Shown here piece by piece: positions 16,571 through 25,934 of a DNA stretch of 64,000 bases. Under the pieces are notes generated by a model. That model was not told the origin of the DNA. It did no database searches and worked only from the letters and a program-made list of their open reading frames with translations. The first letter of the stretch is position 1, and each line of letters opens with the position of its first letter. Origin of the DNA: Micromonospora musae (GTDB lineage: Bacteria; Actinomycetota; Actinomycetes; Mycobacteriales; Micromonosporaceae). Where the stretch lies: NCBI RefSeq assembly GCF_003626635.1, contig NZ_RAZT01000005.1, positions 62,001-126,000 on the forward strand, given 5' to 3'. The translations under genes and the position numbers were made by a program.

Positions 16571-18970
16571 ATGCATCCTCTCTTCGACATCCCCGCGTCC
16601 CCGCCCGCGCCGGAGCCGGCCCGCCCGCACCGACCCGGGCCCGCCGGCCGCCGCCTCGACCCCCAGGAACTGCTCACCGGGCTGAACGGGCCGCAGCGCG
16701 ACGCGGTCACCCACTCCGGCTCGCCCCTGCTGATCGTGGCGGGCGCCGGCTCCGGCAAGACCCGGGTGCTCACCCACCGGATCGCCCACCTGCTCGCCGC
16801 GCGGGATGTGCACCCGGGGGAGATCATCGCGATCACCTTCACCAACAAGGCCGCCGGCGAGATGAAGGAGCGGGTCGCCGCCCTGGTCGGCCCGCGGGCC
16901 CGGCTCATGTGGGTGTCGACCTTCCACTCCGCGTGCGTACGGATCCTGCGCGCCGAGCACGAGCACGCCGGGCTCAAGTCCACCTTCTCGATCTACGACG
17001 CGGACGACTCCCGTCGGCTGATGCAGTTGGTCACCCGGGAACTCGACCTCGACCCGAAGCGCTACCCGGCGCGTGGGCTCGCGGCCCAGGTCTCCAACCT
17101 GAAGAACGAGCTGGTCGACCCGGAGGAGTTCGCGACGCGGGCGAAGGGGCCCAACGAGCGGGCGCTCGCCGAGGCCTACACGCTCTACCAGCGTCGGCTG
17201 CGCGAGGCCCACGCGCTCGACTTCGACGACCTGATCATGACGACGGTGCACCTGTTCCAGTCGCACCCGCACGTCGCGGAGACCTACCGCCGCCGCTTCC
17301 GGCACGTGCTGGTCGACGAGTACCAGGACACCAACCACGCCCAGTACGTGCTGATCAAGGAGTTGGTCTCGGGTACCGAGGGGCTGGCGCCGGCCGAGCT
17401 CTGCGTGGTCGGTGACGCCGACCAGTCGATCTACGCGTTCCGGGGCGCGACCATCCGCAACATCCTCGAGTTCGAGCGGGACTACCCCGACGCCCGGACG
17501 ATCCTGCTGGAGCAGAACTACCGCTCCACCCAGACCATCCTCAACGCCGCCAACGCGGTCATCGACCGGAACACCTCCCGGAAGCCCAAGCGGCTGTGGA
17601 GCGACGCGGGGCACGGCGAGCAGATCGTCGGCTACGTCGCTGACACCGAGCACGCCGAGGCGGACTGGGTGGCCCGGGAGATCGACCGGCTCGTCGACGA
17701 CGCCGACATCCGCCCCGGCGACGTGGCGGTCTTCTACCGGACCAACGCCCAGTCCCGCGTCTTCGAGGAGGTGTTCATCCGGGTCGGCCTGCCGTACAAG
17801 GTGGTCGGCGGGGTGCGCTTCTACGAGCGCAAGGAGGTCCGCGACGCGCTGGCCTACCTGCGTGCCGTGGTCAACGACGACGACACGGTCAGCCTGCGCC
17901 GGGTCCTGAACACCCCGCGTCGGGGGATCGGCGACCGGGCGGAGGCGTGCGTCGAGGCGCTCGCCGGCCGGGACCGGATCTCCTTCGGCGCGGCGCTGCG
18001 CCGGGCCAAGGAGGCTCCGGGCATCTCCACCCGCGCCGCGAACAGCATCGCCGACTTCGTCGCCCTGCTCGACGGTGCCCGCGAGCTGGCCGAGACCGGC
18101 ACCCCGGAGGAGGTGCTGGAGGCGCTGCTGACCCGCTCGGGCTACCTGAGCGAGCTGGAGGAGAGCATCGACCCGCAGGACGCCGGGCGGGTCGACAACC
18201 TCCAGGAACTGGTGAGCGTCGCCCGGGAGTACACCGAGCGGATCGAGGCGACCGGTGAGGAGGGGGAGCGGGCCACCCTGGCGGGCTTCCTCGAACAGGT
18301 CGCGCTCGTCGCCGACGCCGACCAGGTGCCCACCGACGACCCGGAGCATCAGGGTGTGGTCACCCTGATGACGCTGCACACCGCGAAGGGGCTGGAGTTC
18401 CCGGTGGTCTTCCTGACCGGCCTGGAGGACGGCGTCTTCCCGCACCTGCGCTCGCTCGGTGACACCCGCGAGTTGGAGGAGGAGCGGCGGCTGGCGTACG
18501 TCGGGATCACCCGGGCCCGGCAGCGCCTCTACCTCTCCCGCGCGGTGACCCGTTCGGCCTGGGGGCAGCCGGCCTACAATCCGCCGTCGCGGTTCCTCGA
18601 AGAGCTGCCGACGGAACTGGTGCGCTGGGAGCGCACCGAGGGGTCGTACACCTCGTGGGCCGGTGGGGGAGGCGGCGTCGGCGGCCGCGCGGACCGCGCG
18701 CCCGGCGGGCGCGGCGGCTTCACCGGTGGTACGCCGAAGGCGGCTCAGCTGGCGCGGCGGCTCGGCGTGGACGCCAGCCGGCTGAGCACGGCGAGCGAGC
18801 TGCCGCAGGCGCCGAAGGTGGCCGCCGGCGACCGGGTCAACCACCAGCGTTACGGGCTGGGGCGAGTGCTCGTCGTCGAGGGGCAGGGCCCCAGCGCCCG
18901 CGCGCAGATCGACTTCGGCGATCAGACGCTCTGGCTGGTGCTGCGGCACGCCCCGATCGACAAGATCTGA
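16571..18970 (+). CDS. pcrA: ATP-dependent DNA helicase UvrD/PcrA
   Basis: 799 aa superfamily 1A 3'-5' helicase. Motifs: Q-motif LNGPQRDAV, Walker A AGAGSGKT (motif I), TFTNKAAGEM (Ia), VDEYQDTN (II), GDADQSIYAFRGA (III), QNYRST (IV), VTLMTLHTAKGLEFPVV (V), YVGITRARQRLYL (VI). The C-terminal ~45 residues form the PcrA-type tudor-like domain (GDRVNHQRYGLGRV) that contacts RNA polymerase in relatives. It acts in nucleotide excision and mismatch-independent repair and in removal of stalled polymerase. ATG at 16571; it is divergent from the chorismate mutase leader. Confidence 0.93.
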   Translation: MHPLFDIPASPPAPEPARPHRPGPAGRRLDPQELLTGLNGPQRDAVTHSGSPLLIVAGAGSGKTRVLTHRIAHLLAARDVHPGEIIAITFTNKAAGEMKERVAALVGPRARLMWVSTFHSACVRILRAEHEHAGLKSTFSIYDADDSRRLMQLVTRELDLDPKRYPARGLAAQVSNLKNELVDPEEFATRAKGPNERALAEAYTLYQRRLREAHALDFDDLIMTTVHLFQSHPHVAETYRRRFRHVLVDEYQDTNHAQYVLIKELVSGTEGLAPAELCVVGDADQSIYAFRGATIRNILEFERDYPDARTILLEQNYRSTQTILNAANAVIDRNTSRKPKRLWSDAGHGEQIVGYVADTEHAEADWVAREIDRLVDDADIRPGDVAVFYRTNAQSRVFEEVFIRVGLPYKVVGGVRFYERKEVRDALAYLRAVVNDDDTVSLRRVLNTPRRGIGDRAEACVEALAGRDRISFGAALRRAKEAPGISTRAANSIADFVALLDGARELAETGTPEEVLEALLTRSGYLSELEESIDPQDAGRVDNLQELVSVAREYTERIEATGEEGERATLAGFLEQVALVADADQVPTDDPEHQGVVTLMTLHTAKGLEFPVVFLTGLEDGVFPHLRSLGDTRELEEERRLAYVGITRARQRLYLSRAVTRSAWGQPAYNPPSRFLEELPTELVRWERTEGSYTSWAGGGGGVGGRADRAPGGRGGFTGGTPKAAQLARRLGVDASRLSTASELPQAPKVAAGDRVNHQRYGLGRVLVVEGQGPSARAQIDFGDQTLWLVLRHAPIDKI

Positions 18971-19005
18971 CCGGGCCGGTTCGGCCGACCACGGGCTGAC
19001 GAAAC

Positions 19006-19028
19006 AGGCCGGAAGCCCGGCCCGGCCT
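19006..19028. terminator. Hairpin between pcrA and the M23 peptidase gene
   Basis: AGGCCGG / CCGGCCT, 7 bp with a 9-base GC-rich loop, between convergent 3' ends. A modest terminator candidate. Confidence 0.45.
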
Positions 19029-19061
19029 ACTCGCCGGACCGGGCTCCGCGCCGCCGTGTTC

Positions 19062-19826
19062 TCAGCAGTTCACGTCGATGCCCCGAGCGCGCAGGAAGGG
19101 CGCCGGGTCGATCTGGTTCCACATCTGACCCTGGTGTACCTCGAAGTGCAGGTGCGGGCCGGTCGCGTCGCCGGTCGCGCCCTCGTAGCCGATGACCTGG
19201 CCGGCGGTGACCTTGTCGCCGACGCTGACGACGAGCCGGCTCTGGTGCGCGTAGTGGGTCAGGTAGCCGTTGCCGTGGTCGATGAAGACCGAGTTGCCGT
19301 ACCCGTCGCCGGCGTCTCCCGCCTTGACCACGGTGCCGCCGAAGGCGGCGTGGATCGGGGTGCCGGCGGGCATGGCGAAGTCGATGCCCTGGTGCTGGGT
19401 GCCCCAACGGGGACCGAAGCACGAGGTGATCGTCGCGCCCTTCATCGGGATGACCCAGGCGGGCTTCGGCTTCGCGGTCTTCTTCGGCTTCGGCTTCGCC
19501 TTCGTGGTGGCGGGCTTGGTCGAGGGCGACGGGCTGACCGTCGTGGCGCTCGGTGCGGGGCTCGCCGACGGCGGGACCGGGACGCTGGAGGAGCGCACGG
19601 AGCGGTCGGCGCGGGCGGCGGCCTCGGAGCGGGCCTGGGCGTCGAGCGAGACCGGGGCCGGAGTGGGGTCGTCCCCGGTCGTGACGATCGCGGCGCCGGC
19701 CACGCCGAGGCCGACCAGGGCGACCGCCCCGACCACGAGCAGCCGGACCCGACCGGCCGGCCGCCGGTGCTGGACGACGTCCGCCTCGGTGGGCTGCTCG
19801 TTCTGGGTGGTGCTGTCTTCCTGCAC
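19062..19826 (-). CDS. M23 family metallopeptidase, membrane anchored
   Basis: 254 aa. Cytoplasmic N-terminus, one membrane helix (about 27-47, LLVVGAVALVGLGVAGAAIV), a Ser/Pro/Lys-rich spacer with KAKPKPKKTAKPKPAW, then an M23 (LytM) domain at about 130-245. Zinc ligands are visible in HQGIDFAMP and HLHFEV, with the family glycine-rich GYGNSVFIDHGNGYLTHYAH. It should cleave peptidoglycan cross-links outside the membrane, or regulate hydrolases if inactive; the ligands appear intact. It is on the same strand as the next M23 gene but separated from it by a terminator. Confidence 0.88.
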   Translation of the reverse strand: MQEDSTTQNEQPTEADVVQHRRPAGRVRLLVVGAVALVGLGVAGAAIVTTGDDPTPAPVSLDAQARSEAAARADRSVRSSSVPVPPSASPAPSATTVSPSPSTKPATTKAKPKPKKTAKPKPAWVIPMKGATITSCFGPRWGTQHQGIDFAMPAGTPIHAAFGGTVVKAGDAGDGYGNSVFIDHGNGYLTHYAHQSRLVVSVGDKVTAGQVIGYEGATGDATGPHLHFEVHQGQMWNQIDPAPFLRARGIDVNC

Positions 19827-20043
19827 GGGTGGACCTTCGGGTGTCGAGGGGCTGGGACCCGACCGATCCTGGTGACCTGCGGCGCGGTGTCGACCGACGG
19901 GGCGGACCGCACCGCCCGTCGTCCCGCCCCACCCTGCCCGGATACGTCCTGGTCCGGGCGGTCTGACCCGCTAAGTGATCATGGGTTCCGGTGTCGCCGG
20001 TCACACTCCGACGTGTGAGCCAGGTTACTTCCGGTGAAAAGAA

Positions 20044-20071
20044 ACCGCCCGGATCAGCCGATCCGGGCGGT
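20044..20071 (-). terminator. Intrinsic terminator of the upstream M23 gene
   Basis: Perfect 12-bp stem (ACCGCCCGGATC / GATCCGGGCGGT), 4-base loop, followed on the minus strand by TTTCTTTT. It starts 20 bases after the stop of the 20091-20801 gene. This is one of the best-formed intrinsic terminators in the window. Confidence 0.9.
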
Positions 20072-20090
20072 CAACGGTCGATACGCAGCG

Positions 20091-20801
20091 TCAGGAAGCG
20101 GCTACGTCGTTGTAGTAAGCCTCGACTTGTAGCTCGATGTCCACTCCGCGTTCCTTGAGGAACGGCTTCGGGTCGATCGGCTCGCCCTTGACATGGAGCT
20201 CGAGATGCAGGTGCGAGCCGTAGGCGTGGCCCGTCATGCCGATCAACCCGAGCTGGTCGCCGGCCTTGACCTGCTGGCCCTCCCGCACGTTCAGGGCGGA
20301 GGAGTGGCCGTAGATCGCCTCGCTGCCGTCGGAGTGCTTGACGATCACCGCGTTGCCGTAGCCACCGAACCAGCCGGCCTTGGTGACCGTGCCGTCGTGG
20401 ATCGCGACGTACGGGGTGCCCTCGGGCGCGACCAGGTCGACGCCGGTGTGCAGCTTGCCCCAGCGCTCCCCGTAGGACGACTCGAGGTCGTAGCCCTGGA
20501 AGGGGAGGAGCCAGACGTCGGACTCGGCGGAGGCTTCCTGCCGGTCGTTGCCGCGGGAGGCGACGTCGGCGGATTCGGCACGGGCCGCCGCGTCCTGACT
20601 GGTCACCGCGGCCTGGCGGACCTCGTCCAGGGCCGCCTGGTTGATGTCCTTGGCGTCGGGCAGGGCGCTCGCGCCGAGCGCGACGACACCGGCGCCGACG
20701 AAGGCGGTGGTGACGACGGCGGCGTAGCGGCTCCGAGGTGGGGTGGGTACGCGGCGGCGGCCGCGATATCTATCGGGCTCAGACGACAGGCGCTGGCGCA
20801 C
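20091..20801 (-). CDS. M23 family metallopeptidase with structured 5' leader
   Basis: 236 aa. Basic N-terminus, a membrane helix or uncleaved signal (about 30-49, AAVVTTAFVGAGVVALGAS), a ~60-residue Ala/Glu-rich stretch likely helical, then an M23 domain (about 100-220) with zinc motifs HTGVDLVAP and HLHLEL and GYGNAVIVKHSDG. A short C-terminal tail follows. It probably hydrolyses peptidoglycan at the cell surface. The GTG at 20801 was chosen because GGAGGG sits five bases upstream. The frame stays open upstream, but that stretch forms the 5' untranslated hairpin. Confidence 0.87.
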   Translation of the reverse strand: MRQRLSSEPDRYRGRRRVPTPPRSRYAAVVTTAFVGAGVVALGASALPDAKDINQAALDEVRQAAVTSQDAAARAESADVASRGNDRQEASAESDVWLLPFQGYDLESSYGERWGKLHTGVDLVAPEGTPYVAIHDGTVTKAGWFGGYGNAVIVKHSDGSEAIYGHSSALNVREGQQVKAGDQLGLIGMTGHAYGSHLHLELHVKGEPIDPKPFLKERGVDIELQVEAYYNDVAAS

Positions 20802-20829
20802 GCACACCCTCCGTTGTCGGGGTACCGAA

Positions 20830-20877
20830 GCAGCCGCTGGACATTCGGTGACGCTCAGGTGAACGTCCGCCGGCTGC
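20830..20877 (-). promoter_or_regulatory. Long hairpin in the 5' leader of the M23 gene
   Basis: Arms 20830-20846 and 20861-20877 (17 bases each) pair along their length except for one mismatch and two wobbles; loop 14 bases. It lies about 30 bases upstream of the GTG start, inside the predicted transcript. Actinobacterial cell-wall hydrolase genes are often controlled by the ydaO (c-di-AMP) riboswitch, but I could not find its conserved core here, so the class is left open. Confidence 0.5.
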
Positions 20878-20915
20878 GTCGTCACCCGTCCATGGACTCG
20901 ATGACAACCGTGGAC

Positions 20916-20944
20916 ACGTTAGCCAACCGCCACACGAGTCACAA
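20916..20944 (-). promoter_or_regulatory. Candidate promoter of the M23 gene
   Basis: On the minus strand TTGTGA (20944-20939), 17 bases, TAACGT (20921-20916), a good match to TTGACA-N17-TAnnnT. The predicted start near 20909 gives a ~108-base leader holding the hairpin. The remaining stretch to 21266 holds no gene I can support. Confidence 0.45.
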
Positions 20945-21266
20945 GCCAAAGCGCCGAATCGGCGCGTCAATCTGTCCGCTTGCGTCCGGTATTGCGCCCC
21001 CTTGCGTCGCTGTTCGACGAGCCGATAACTGTCCGTTCGTCGCCGAGCGTGACCGGTACGGCGGAGTCGTCCGGCTTGACGACAACCGGCCGACCGTGCC
21101 GCCGCCCGACCGGCACCCTGCTCGGGCCCGGTGACCAAGGAGTCCTCGCCCGTGCCCCGTCCACCCCGCCCCACCGAGGACTCCGGCCCGGATTTCCGGA
21201 CCCCCCGCGCCCGGGTTACCGTTCGTTCAGGTGAATGGCCGCGGAGCCGGTGAAAGGTGTGCGCTG

Positions 21267-21671
21267 ATGAGCTCTCGTATTCGGGTCGTCGTCGCAAAGC
21301 CAGGTCTGGACGGCCACGACCGAGGCGCGAAGGTGGTCGCCCGGGCCCTGCGGGACGCGGGTATGGAGGTCATCTACACCGGCCTGCACCAGACCCCCGA
21401 GCAGATCGTCGAGACGGCAATCCAGGAGGACGCCGACGCGGTCGGGCTCTCCGTGCTCTCCGGCGCGCACATGACTCTCTTCCGCCGGGTGCTCGAGCTG
21501 CTCGCCGAGCGCGACGCCGGCGACATCGTGGTCTTCGGGGGCGGCATCATCCCCGACGGCGACATCCCCGAGCTGGAGCGACTGGGCGTCGCCAAGATCT
21601 TCACGCCGGGCGCGACCACCACGTCGATCGTGGAATGGGTGCGACAGAACGTCGCCCAGCCCGTCAGCTGA
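21267..21671 (+). CDS. Cobalamin-binding protein, methylmalonyl-CoA mutase C-terminal-domain type
   Basis: 134 aa stand-alone B12-binding domain. It has the base-off/His-on motif D-x-H-x-x-G as [10 protein letters not shown] (Asp15, His17, Gly20), then [10 protein letters not shown] and [12 protein letters not shown], the usual ligand loops. Such proteins are the small subunits of split methylmalonyl-CoA mutase-type enzymes; the catalytic large subunit is not in this window. The ATG at 21267 was preferred over an upstream in-frame ATG because the extra 12 residues are not conserved-looking. TACCGT at 21217-21222 is a possible -10. Its nearness to sucCD fits propionate/succinyl-CoA metabolism. 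Confidence 0.88.
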   Translation: MSSRIRVVVAKPGLDGHDRGAKVVARALRDAGMEVIYTGLHQTPEQIVETAIQEDADAVGLSVLSGAHMTLFRRVLELLAERDAGDIVVFGGGIIPDGDIPELERLGVAKIFTPGATTTSIVEWVRQNVAQPVS

Positions 21672-21733
21672 CCTCGCCGGCGGCAGCCCGCGAGGGCCGC
21701 GAGCGCCGGGGTCGGCAGTTTCCGGAGACGGGG

Positions 21734-21770
21734 GAGGGGCCGGACGCACCCCTCACACGTCCGGCCCCTC
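21734..21770 (+). terminator. Terminator after the B12-binding gene
   Basis: Perfect 13-bp stem GAGGGGCCGGACG / CGTCCGGCCCCTC with an 11-base loop, 62 bases after the stop, followed by TATGC. The rest of 21672-22110 holds the sucC promoter region and no gene. Confidence 0.75.
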
Positions 21771-21979
21771 TATGCACGATGCCCCGCCGCCACCCCTCGA
21801 CCGACAGGGCATCGGCCGTCTCCCGTCATCGCGCTGATCAGCGCTCCGACACCTGACTCAACGACGCCCCGACGGAGGGGTTACGCACTCCCGGCAACAT
21901 CGCCCGGACGACTGAATACGCGGCGAGAGGCACCGCCGCGGCGCGGTTGTGCATTACCGCACACCGCGCACCCGCTCGG

Positions 21980-22007
21980 TTGCCGCCGGTGCCCACCTCG
22001 CTAGGCT
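21980..22007 (+). promoter_or_regulatory. Candidate promoter of sucCD
   Basis: TTGCCG (21980-21985), 16 bases, TAGGCT (22002-22007), a typical actinobacterial housekeeping-like pair. The predicted start near 22014 leaves a ~97-base leader before the GTG of sucC. Confidence 0.45.
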
Positions 22008-22110
22008 GCGCCCAATGGCCTGTTTCAACTGATGGCAGGCGTCAAACTGTTTTCTGAACGCTGGTGGCGGCGCGACGGCGCGCCGCGGAGACGGGACGGG
22101 ACGCGCAATC

Positions 22111-23289
22111 GTGGACCTGTACGAGTACCAGGGGCGGGACCTGTTCGAGCGGCACGGTTTGCCCGTGCTCGCCGGCGGCGTCGCCACTACCCCGGAGGAG
22201 GCCCGCGCGATCGCCGAGCGCCTCGGCGGCCGGGTGGTCGTCAAGGCGCAGGTGAAGGTCGGCGGCCGGGGTAAGGCCGGCGGCGTGAAGCTGGCCGAGG
22301 GCGCGGAGGAGACGGTGGCCCGCGCCACCGACATCCTCGGCATGGACATCAAGGGGCACACCGTCCACAAGGTCATGATCACCGTGACCGCGGACGTGGC
22401 CGAGGAGTACTACTTCTCCTACCTGCTCGACCGGGCGAACCGCACCTTCCTCTGCATCGCCAGCGTGGCCGGCGGCATGGACATCGAGCAGGTCGCCGCC
22501 GAGACCCCGGACAAGGTCGTCAAGGCCCCGATCGACGCCGTCAAGGGTGTGGACGAGGCGAAGGCCCGCGAGATCGTCGCCGCCGCCGGCTTCCCGGCCG
22601 AGGTCGCCGACCAGGTCGTCGAGGTCGCGGTCGGCCTGTGGCAGGCGTTCGTCGCCGAGGACGCCACCCTGGTCGAGGTGAACCCGCTGGCCAAGACCGG
22701 CGAGGGCAAGCTGCTGCTGCTCGACGCCAAGATCAGCCTGGACGAGAACGCCGGGTTCCGGCACCCCGACCACGAGGGGCTGGTCGACCAGGCCGCGGTG
22801 GACCCGCTGGAGCAGGCCGCCAAGGAGAAGGACCTCAACTACGTCAAGCTCGACGGCGAGGTCGGCATCATCGGCAACGGCGCGGGTCTGGTCATGTCGA
22901 CCCTCGACGTGGTCGCGTACGCCGGGGAGCGGCACGGCGGCGTCAAGCCGGCCAACTTCCTCGACATCGGCGGCGGCGCGAGCGCCGCGGTGATGGCGAA
23001 CGGCCTGGAGATCGTCCTCTCCGACCCGTCGGTGAAGAGCGTCTTCGTCAACGTCTTCGGTGGCATCACCGCCTGCGACGCGGTCGCCAACGGCATCGTG
23101 CAGGCGCTCGCCCTCCTCGAGCAGCGTGGTGAGAAGGTCACCAAGCCGCTCGTCGTCCGGCTCGACGGCAACAACGCCGAGGCCGGTCGGGCGATCCTCG
23201 ACGACGCGAACAACCCGCTGATCGAGCGGGTCGACACCATGGATGGCGCGGCCGAGCGGGCCGCCGAGCTGGCCGCTGCGGGAGTCTGA
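22111..23289 (+). CDS. sucC: Succinate--CoA ligase, beta subunit
   Basis: 392 aa. N-terminal ATP-grasp domain ([31 protein letters not shown]), Mg/ATP residues in [10 protein letters not shown], and C-terminal ligase domain with the GxGAGLVM loop, FLDIGGGAS and the [13 protein letters not shown] motif. With SucD it converts succinyl-CoA to succinate with nucleotide triphosphate formation in the TCA cycle. GTG start at 22111. It lies two bases upstream of sucD. Confidence 0.95.
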   Translation: MDLYEYQGRDLFERHGLPVLAGGVATTPEEARAIAERLGGRVVVKAQVKVGGRGKAGGVKLAEGAEETVARATDILGMDIKGHTVHKVMITVTADVAEEYYFSYLLDRANRTFLCIASVAGGMDIEQVAAETPDKVVKAPIDAVKGVDEAKAREIVAAAGFPAEVADQVVEVAVGLWQAFVAEDATLVEVNPLAKTGEGKLLLLDAKISLDENAGFRHPDHEGLVDQAAVDPLEQAAKEKDLNYVKLDGEVGIIGNGAGLVMSTLDVVAYAGERHGGVKPANFLDIGGGASAAVMANGLEIVLSDPSVKSVFVNVFGGITACDAVANGIVQALALLEQRGEKVTKPLVVRLDGNNAEAGRAILDDANNPLIERVDTMDGAAERAAELAAAGV

Positions 23290-23291
23290 TC

Positions 23292-24179
23292 ATGGCAATC
23301 TGGCTGACCAAGGACTCGAAGGTCATCGTGCAGGGGATGACCGGTTCCGAGGGTTCCAAGCACACCAAGCGGATGCTCGCGGCCGGCACCAACGTCGTCG
23401 GTGGCGTGAACCCGCGCAAGGCGGGCCAGTCCGTCGACTTCGACGGCACCGCCCTTCCGGTCTTCGCCTCCGTCGCGGACGCGATGAAGGAGACCGGCGC
23501 GGACGTCACGGTGATCTTCGTTCCGCCGCAGTTCACCAAGGGCGCGGTGATCGAGGCGATCGACGCCGGGATCGAGCTCGCCGTGGTGATCACCGAGGGC
23601 GTGCCGGTGCACGACACCGCCGCGTTCTGGGCGTACAACGTGGCGAAGGGCGAGCGGACCCGGATCATCGGGCCGAACTGCCCCGGCATCGCCTCCCCGG
23701 GCGCCTCCAACGCCGGCATCATCCCGGCCGACATCACCGGCTCCGGCCGCATCGGCCTGGTCAGCAAGAGCGGCACGCTGACCTACCAGATGATGTACGA
23801 GCTGCGCGACATCGGCTTCTCGACCTGCGTGGGCATCGGTGGTGACCCGATCATCGGCACCACCCACATCGACGCCCTCGCCGCCTTCGAGGCCGACCCG
23901 GAGACCGACGCGATCGTGATGATCGGTGAGATCGGTGGCGACGCCGAGGAGCGGGCCGCCGAGTTCATCAAGGCCAACGTGACCAAGCCGGTGGTCGGCT
24001 ACATCGCCGGCTTCACCGCCCCGCCCGGCAAGACCATGGGCCACGCGGGCGCGATCATCTCCGGCTCCGCCGGCACCGCCGACGCGAAGAAGGCGGCCCT
24101 GGAGGCGGTCGGCGTCAAGGTCGGCAAGACGCCGACCGAGACCGCCCGCCTGATGCGGGAGATCATGTCCGCCAACTGA
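23292..24179 (+). CDS. sucD: Succinate--CoA ligase, alpha subunit
   Basis: 295 aa. N-terminal CoA-binding Rossmann domain ([41 protein letters not shown]), [12 protein letters not shown], and the phosphohistidine loop [10 protein letters not shown] with the active-site His in the C-terminal domain. It forms the heteromeric ligase with SucC. The start is two bases after the sucC stop. A 13-bp terminator follows. Confidence 0.95.
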   Translation: MAIWLTKDSKVIVQGMTGSEGSKHTKRMLAAGTNVVGGVNPRKAGQSVDFDGTALPVFASVADAMKETGADVTVIFVPPQFTKGAVIEAIDAGIELAVVITEGVPVHDTAAFWAYNVAKGERTRIIGPNCPGIASPGASNAGIIPADITGSGRIGLVSKSGTLTYQMMYELRDIGFSTCVGIGGDPIIGTTHIDALAAFEADPETDAIVMIGEIGGDAEERAAEFIKANVTKPVVGYIAGFTAPPGKTMGHAGAIISGSAGTADAKKAALEAVGVKVGKTPTETARLMREIMSAN

Positions 24180-24192
24180 GCGGAGCACCTGG

Positions 24193-24225
24193 TGAGGGGG
24201 TCGACCGGAACGGTCGGCCCCCTCA
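24193..24225 (+). terminator. Terminator after sucCD
   Basis: 14-bp stem from TGAGGGGGTCGACC to GGTCGGCCCCCTCA with one wobble and a 5-base loop, 13 bases past the sucD stop. Confidence 0.8.
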
Positions 24226-24427
24226 GCCGTCTCCGGACGGCACCGATCGGCACCGGCGGCGTGCTCCCGAGCGCCCGGCGGCCCAGCCACCGAGGCGGCC
24301 CGCCCGGCCGGCCGACACACCCGCCCTCGACCCGGTGCCCGAGCGTCGGCGCGGCCGGAGACTCGCGAACCACACCGGGGCGGTATCGGACTGCCGTCGG
24401 GGACGCGACGTGCCAGAGTAGACCCCG

Positions 24428-25708
24428 ATGTCCTCCGACACCCCTGAGCAGACACGCCGTTCCGGTGCGGTCGCCGCTGCCGACGAACGGCCGGCCGACC
24501 GTGCCGCCGGCAGGCGGGTGCCGGCACCGCGCTCCGACGGGTCGCCCCGAACCCGGGCACCGCTGGCGGTGGCCGCCGCGGTGGCCGCCGTCGGGGCCGC
24601 GCTCACCTCGTACCTGCCGGTCGCGGTCGTGCTGGGCCTGGCGCAACTCACCGAGGACGCCGGCTCGCCGACCGGCGCCCTCCGGGCCGGGCTGACCGGC
24701 TGGCTGCTCGGGCACGGCGTGCCGCTGCGAACGGACGCCGGGCCGATCGGGCTCGCCCCGCTGGCGCTCACCGCCCTGGTGGTCTGGCGGCTGGCCCGCG
24801 CGGGTGTCCATGTCAGCCGCGCGACCGGTGCCCGCGGCGGTCGGTCGCCGCGCCAGGCGCTCGTCTCGGCCGGCGCGGTCGGCGCCGGCTACGCGCTGCT
24901 CGGCGTCCTCGCCGCCCTGCTCACCGGCGGAGCCGCCGCACCGCTTCGCGCGGGGGTGAGCTTCGCCCTGCTGGGCACGCTCGCCGCGCTGGTCGGCGCC
25001 GTGCGGATCACCGGGGTCGCCCGGCTCTTCGCCGAACGCGCTCCGGCGGTGCTGCGCGACGGGGTCCGCACGGGCCTGGTCGCCGGGCTGCTGCTGCTCG
25101 CCGCAGGGGCCGGCGCGGCCGGGCTGGCGGTGGCGACAGGTGGCGGCGACGCGGCCGACATGATCGGGGCCTACCGGACCGGAGTCGCCGGTCAGGCGGG
25201 GATCATCCTGGTCAGCCTCGCGTACGCGCCCAACGCCATGATCTGGTCGACCAGTTACCTGCTCGGCCCCGGGTTCGCGGTCGGCGCCGACACCGCCGTA
25301 CGCACCAGCGAGGTCTCCGTGGGCGCGCTGCCGGCGGTGCCTCTGCTCGCCGGGCTGCCGCGCGGCCCGATGGACGGGCTCGGCGCCGGCCTGCTCGCGG
25401 TGCCGGTGCTGGCCGGGATGGCCGCCGGTTGGCTGCTCGCCCGCCGCGTGCTCCGGCTCGCGGCCGAGGACCGCACGCCGTCCGGGTGGGGTTCGCTGCT
25501 CGGGCCGGCGGCGATCGCCGGTCCGGTGGCCGGCGTCCTGCTCGGCGTGGCGGCGGCGCTCTCCGGCGGGCCGCTCGGTGGCGGCCGGCTCGCGGAGATG
25601 GGTCCGGTCGCCTGGCAGGTGGGGGCGGTGACCACCGCGGTGGTCGCGGCGAGCGCGCTGCTCGGCGCCGCCGCGACGCGCGTCCTCACCCGCCCCGCCG
25701 CCCGCTGA
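24428..25708 (+). CDS. perM: PerM/DUF6350-like polytopic membrane protein
   Basis: 426 aa. A charged ~40-residue N-terminus is followed by about nine to ten hydrophobic helices (from APLAVAAAVAAVGAALTSYL to AVVAASALLGAAATRVLTR). A central conserved-looking stretch reads LVSLAYAPNAMIWSTSYLLGPGFAVG. Mycobacterial PerM lies in the same order (sucC, sucD, perM, purN, purH) and supports cell division under stress; identification here rests mainly on that synteny and topology. The ATG start has no strong SD. A shared terminator at 25887-25919 follows. Confidence 0.78.
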   Translation: MSSDTPEQTRRSGAVAAADERPADRAAGRRVPAPRSDGSPRTRAPLAVAAAVAAVGAALTSYLPVAVVLGLAQLTEDAGSPTGALRAGLTGWLLGHGVPLRTDAGPIGLAPLALTALVVWRLARAGVHVSRATGARGGRSPRQALVSAGAVGAGYALLGVLAALLTGGAAAPLRAGVSFALLGTLAALVGAVRITGVARLFAERAPAVLRDGVRTGLVAGLLLLAAGAGAAGLAVATGGGDAADMIGAYRTGVAGQAGIILVSLAYAPNAMIWSTSYLLGPGFAVGADTAVRTSEVSVGALPAVPLLAGLPRGPMDGLGAGLLAVPVLAGMAAGWLLARRVLRLAAEDRTPSGWGSLLGPAAIAGPVAGVLLGVAAALSGGPLGGGRLAEMGPVAWQVGAVTTAVVAASALLGAAATRVLTRPAAR

Positions 25709-25886
25709 CCGGCCGCGCCCGGCGGGGCGTCGCCCCGGTCAGCGGCAGCACCGAGTGCAGCCGCCCGGAGGAGAGCAGCGGTCACCCACGCCGACGTGGC
25801 GCGGCCCTCATCCGGATCCATGACGCCGCGGTTCGGTCACGTCGCGGGCCTGGCCGGGGCGTCGGCGGGTCGCGGCGTGAACGACG

Positions 25887-25919
25887 AGGGGGCGTTCCGC
25901 CGCACGCGGAACGCCCCCT
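25887..25919. terminator. Bidirectional terminator between perM and the DUF4190-like gene
   Basis: 14-bp stem AGGGGGCGTTCCGC / GCGGAACGCCCCCT with a 5-base loop and TTC after it, between convergent genes, 14 bases from the end of the minus-strand gene. Confidence 0.85.
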
Positions 25920-25934
25920 TCGCTCAGCCGCCGG

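Noticed and set aside
20802..20910. ydaO-type c-di-AMP riboswitch before the M23 gene
   Set aside because: A strong hairpin is present, but the conserved ydaO core could not be identified by eye, so only an unspecified structured leader is reported.
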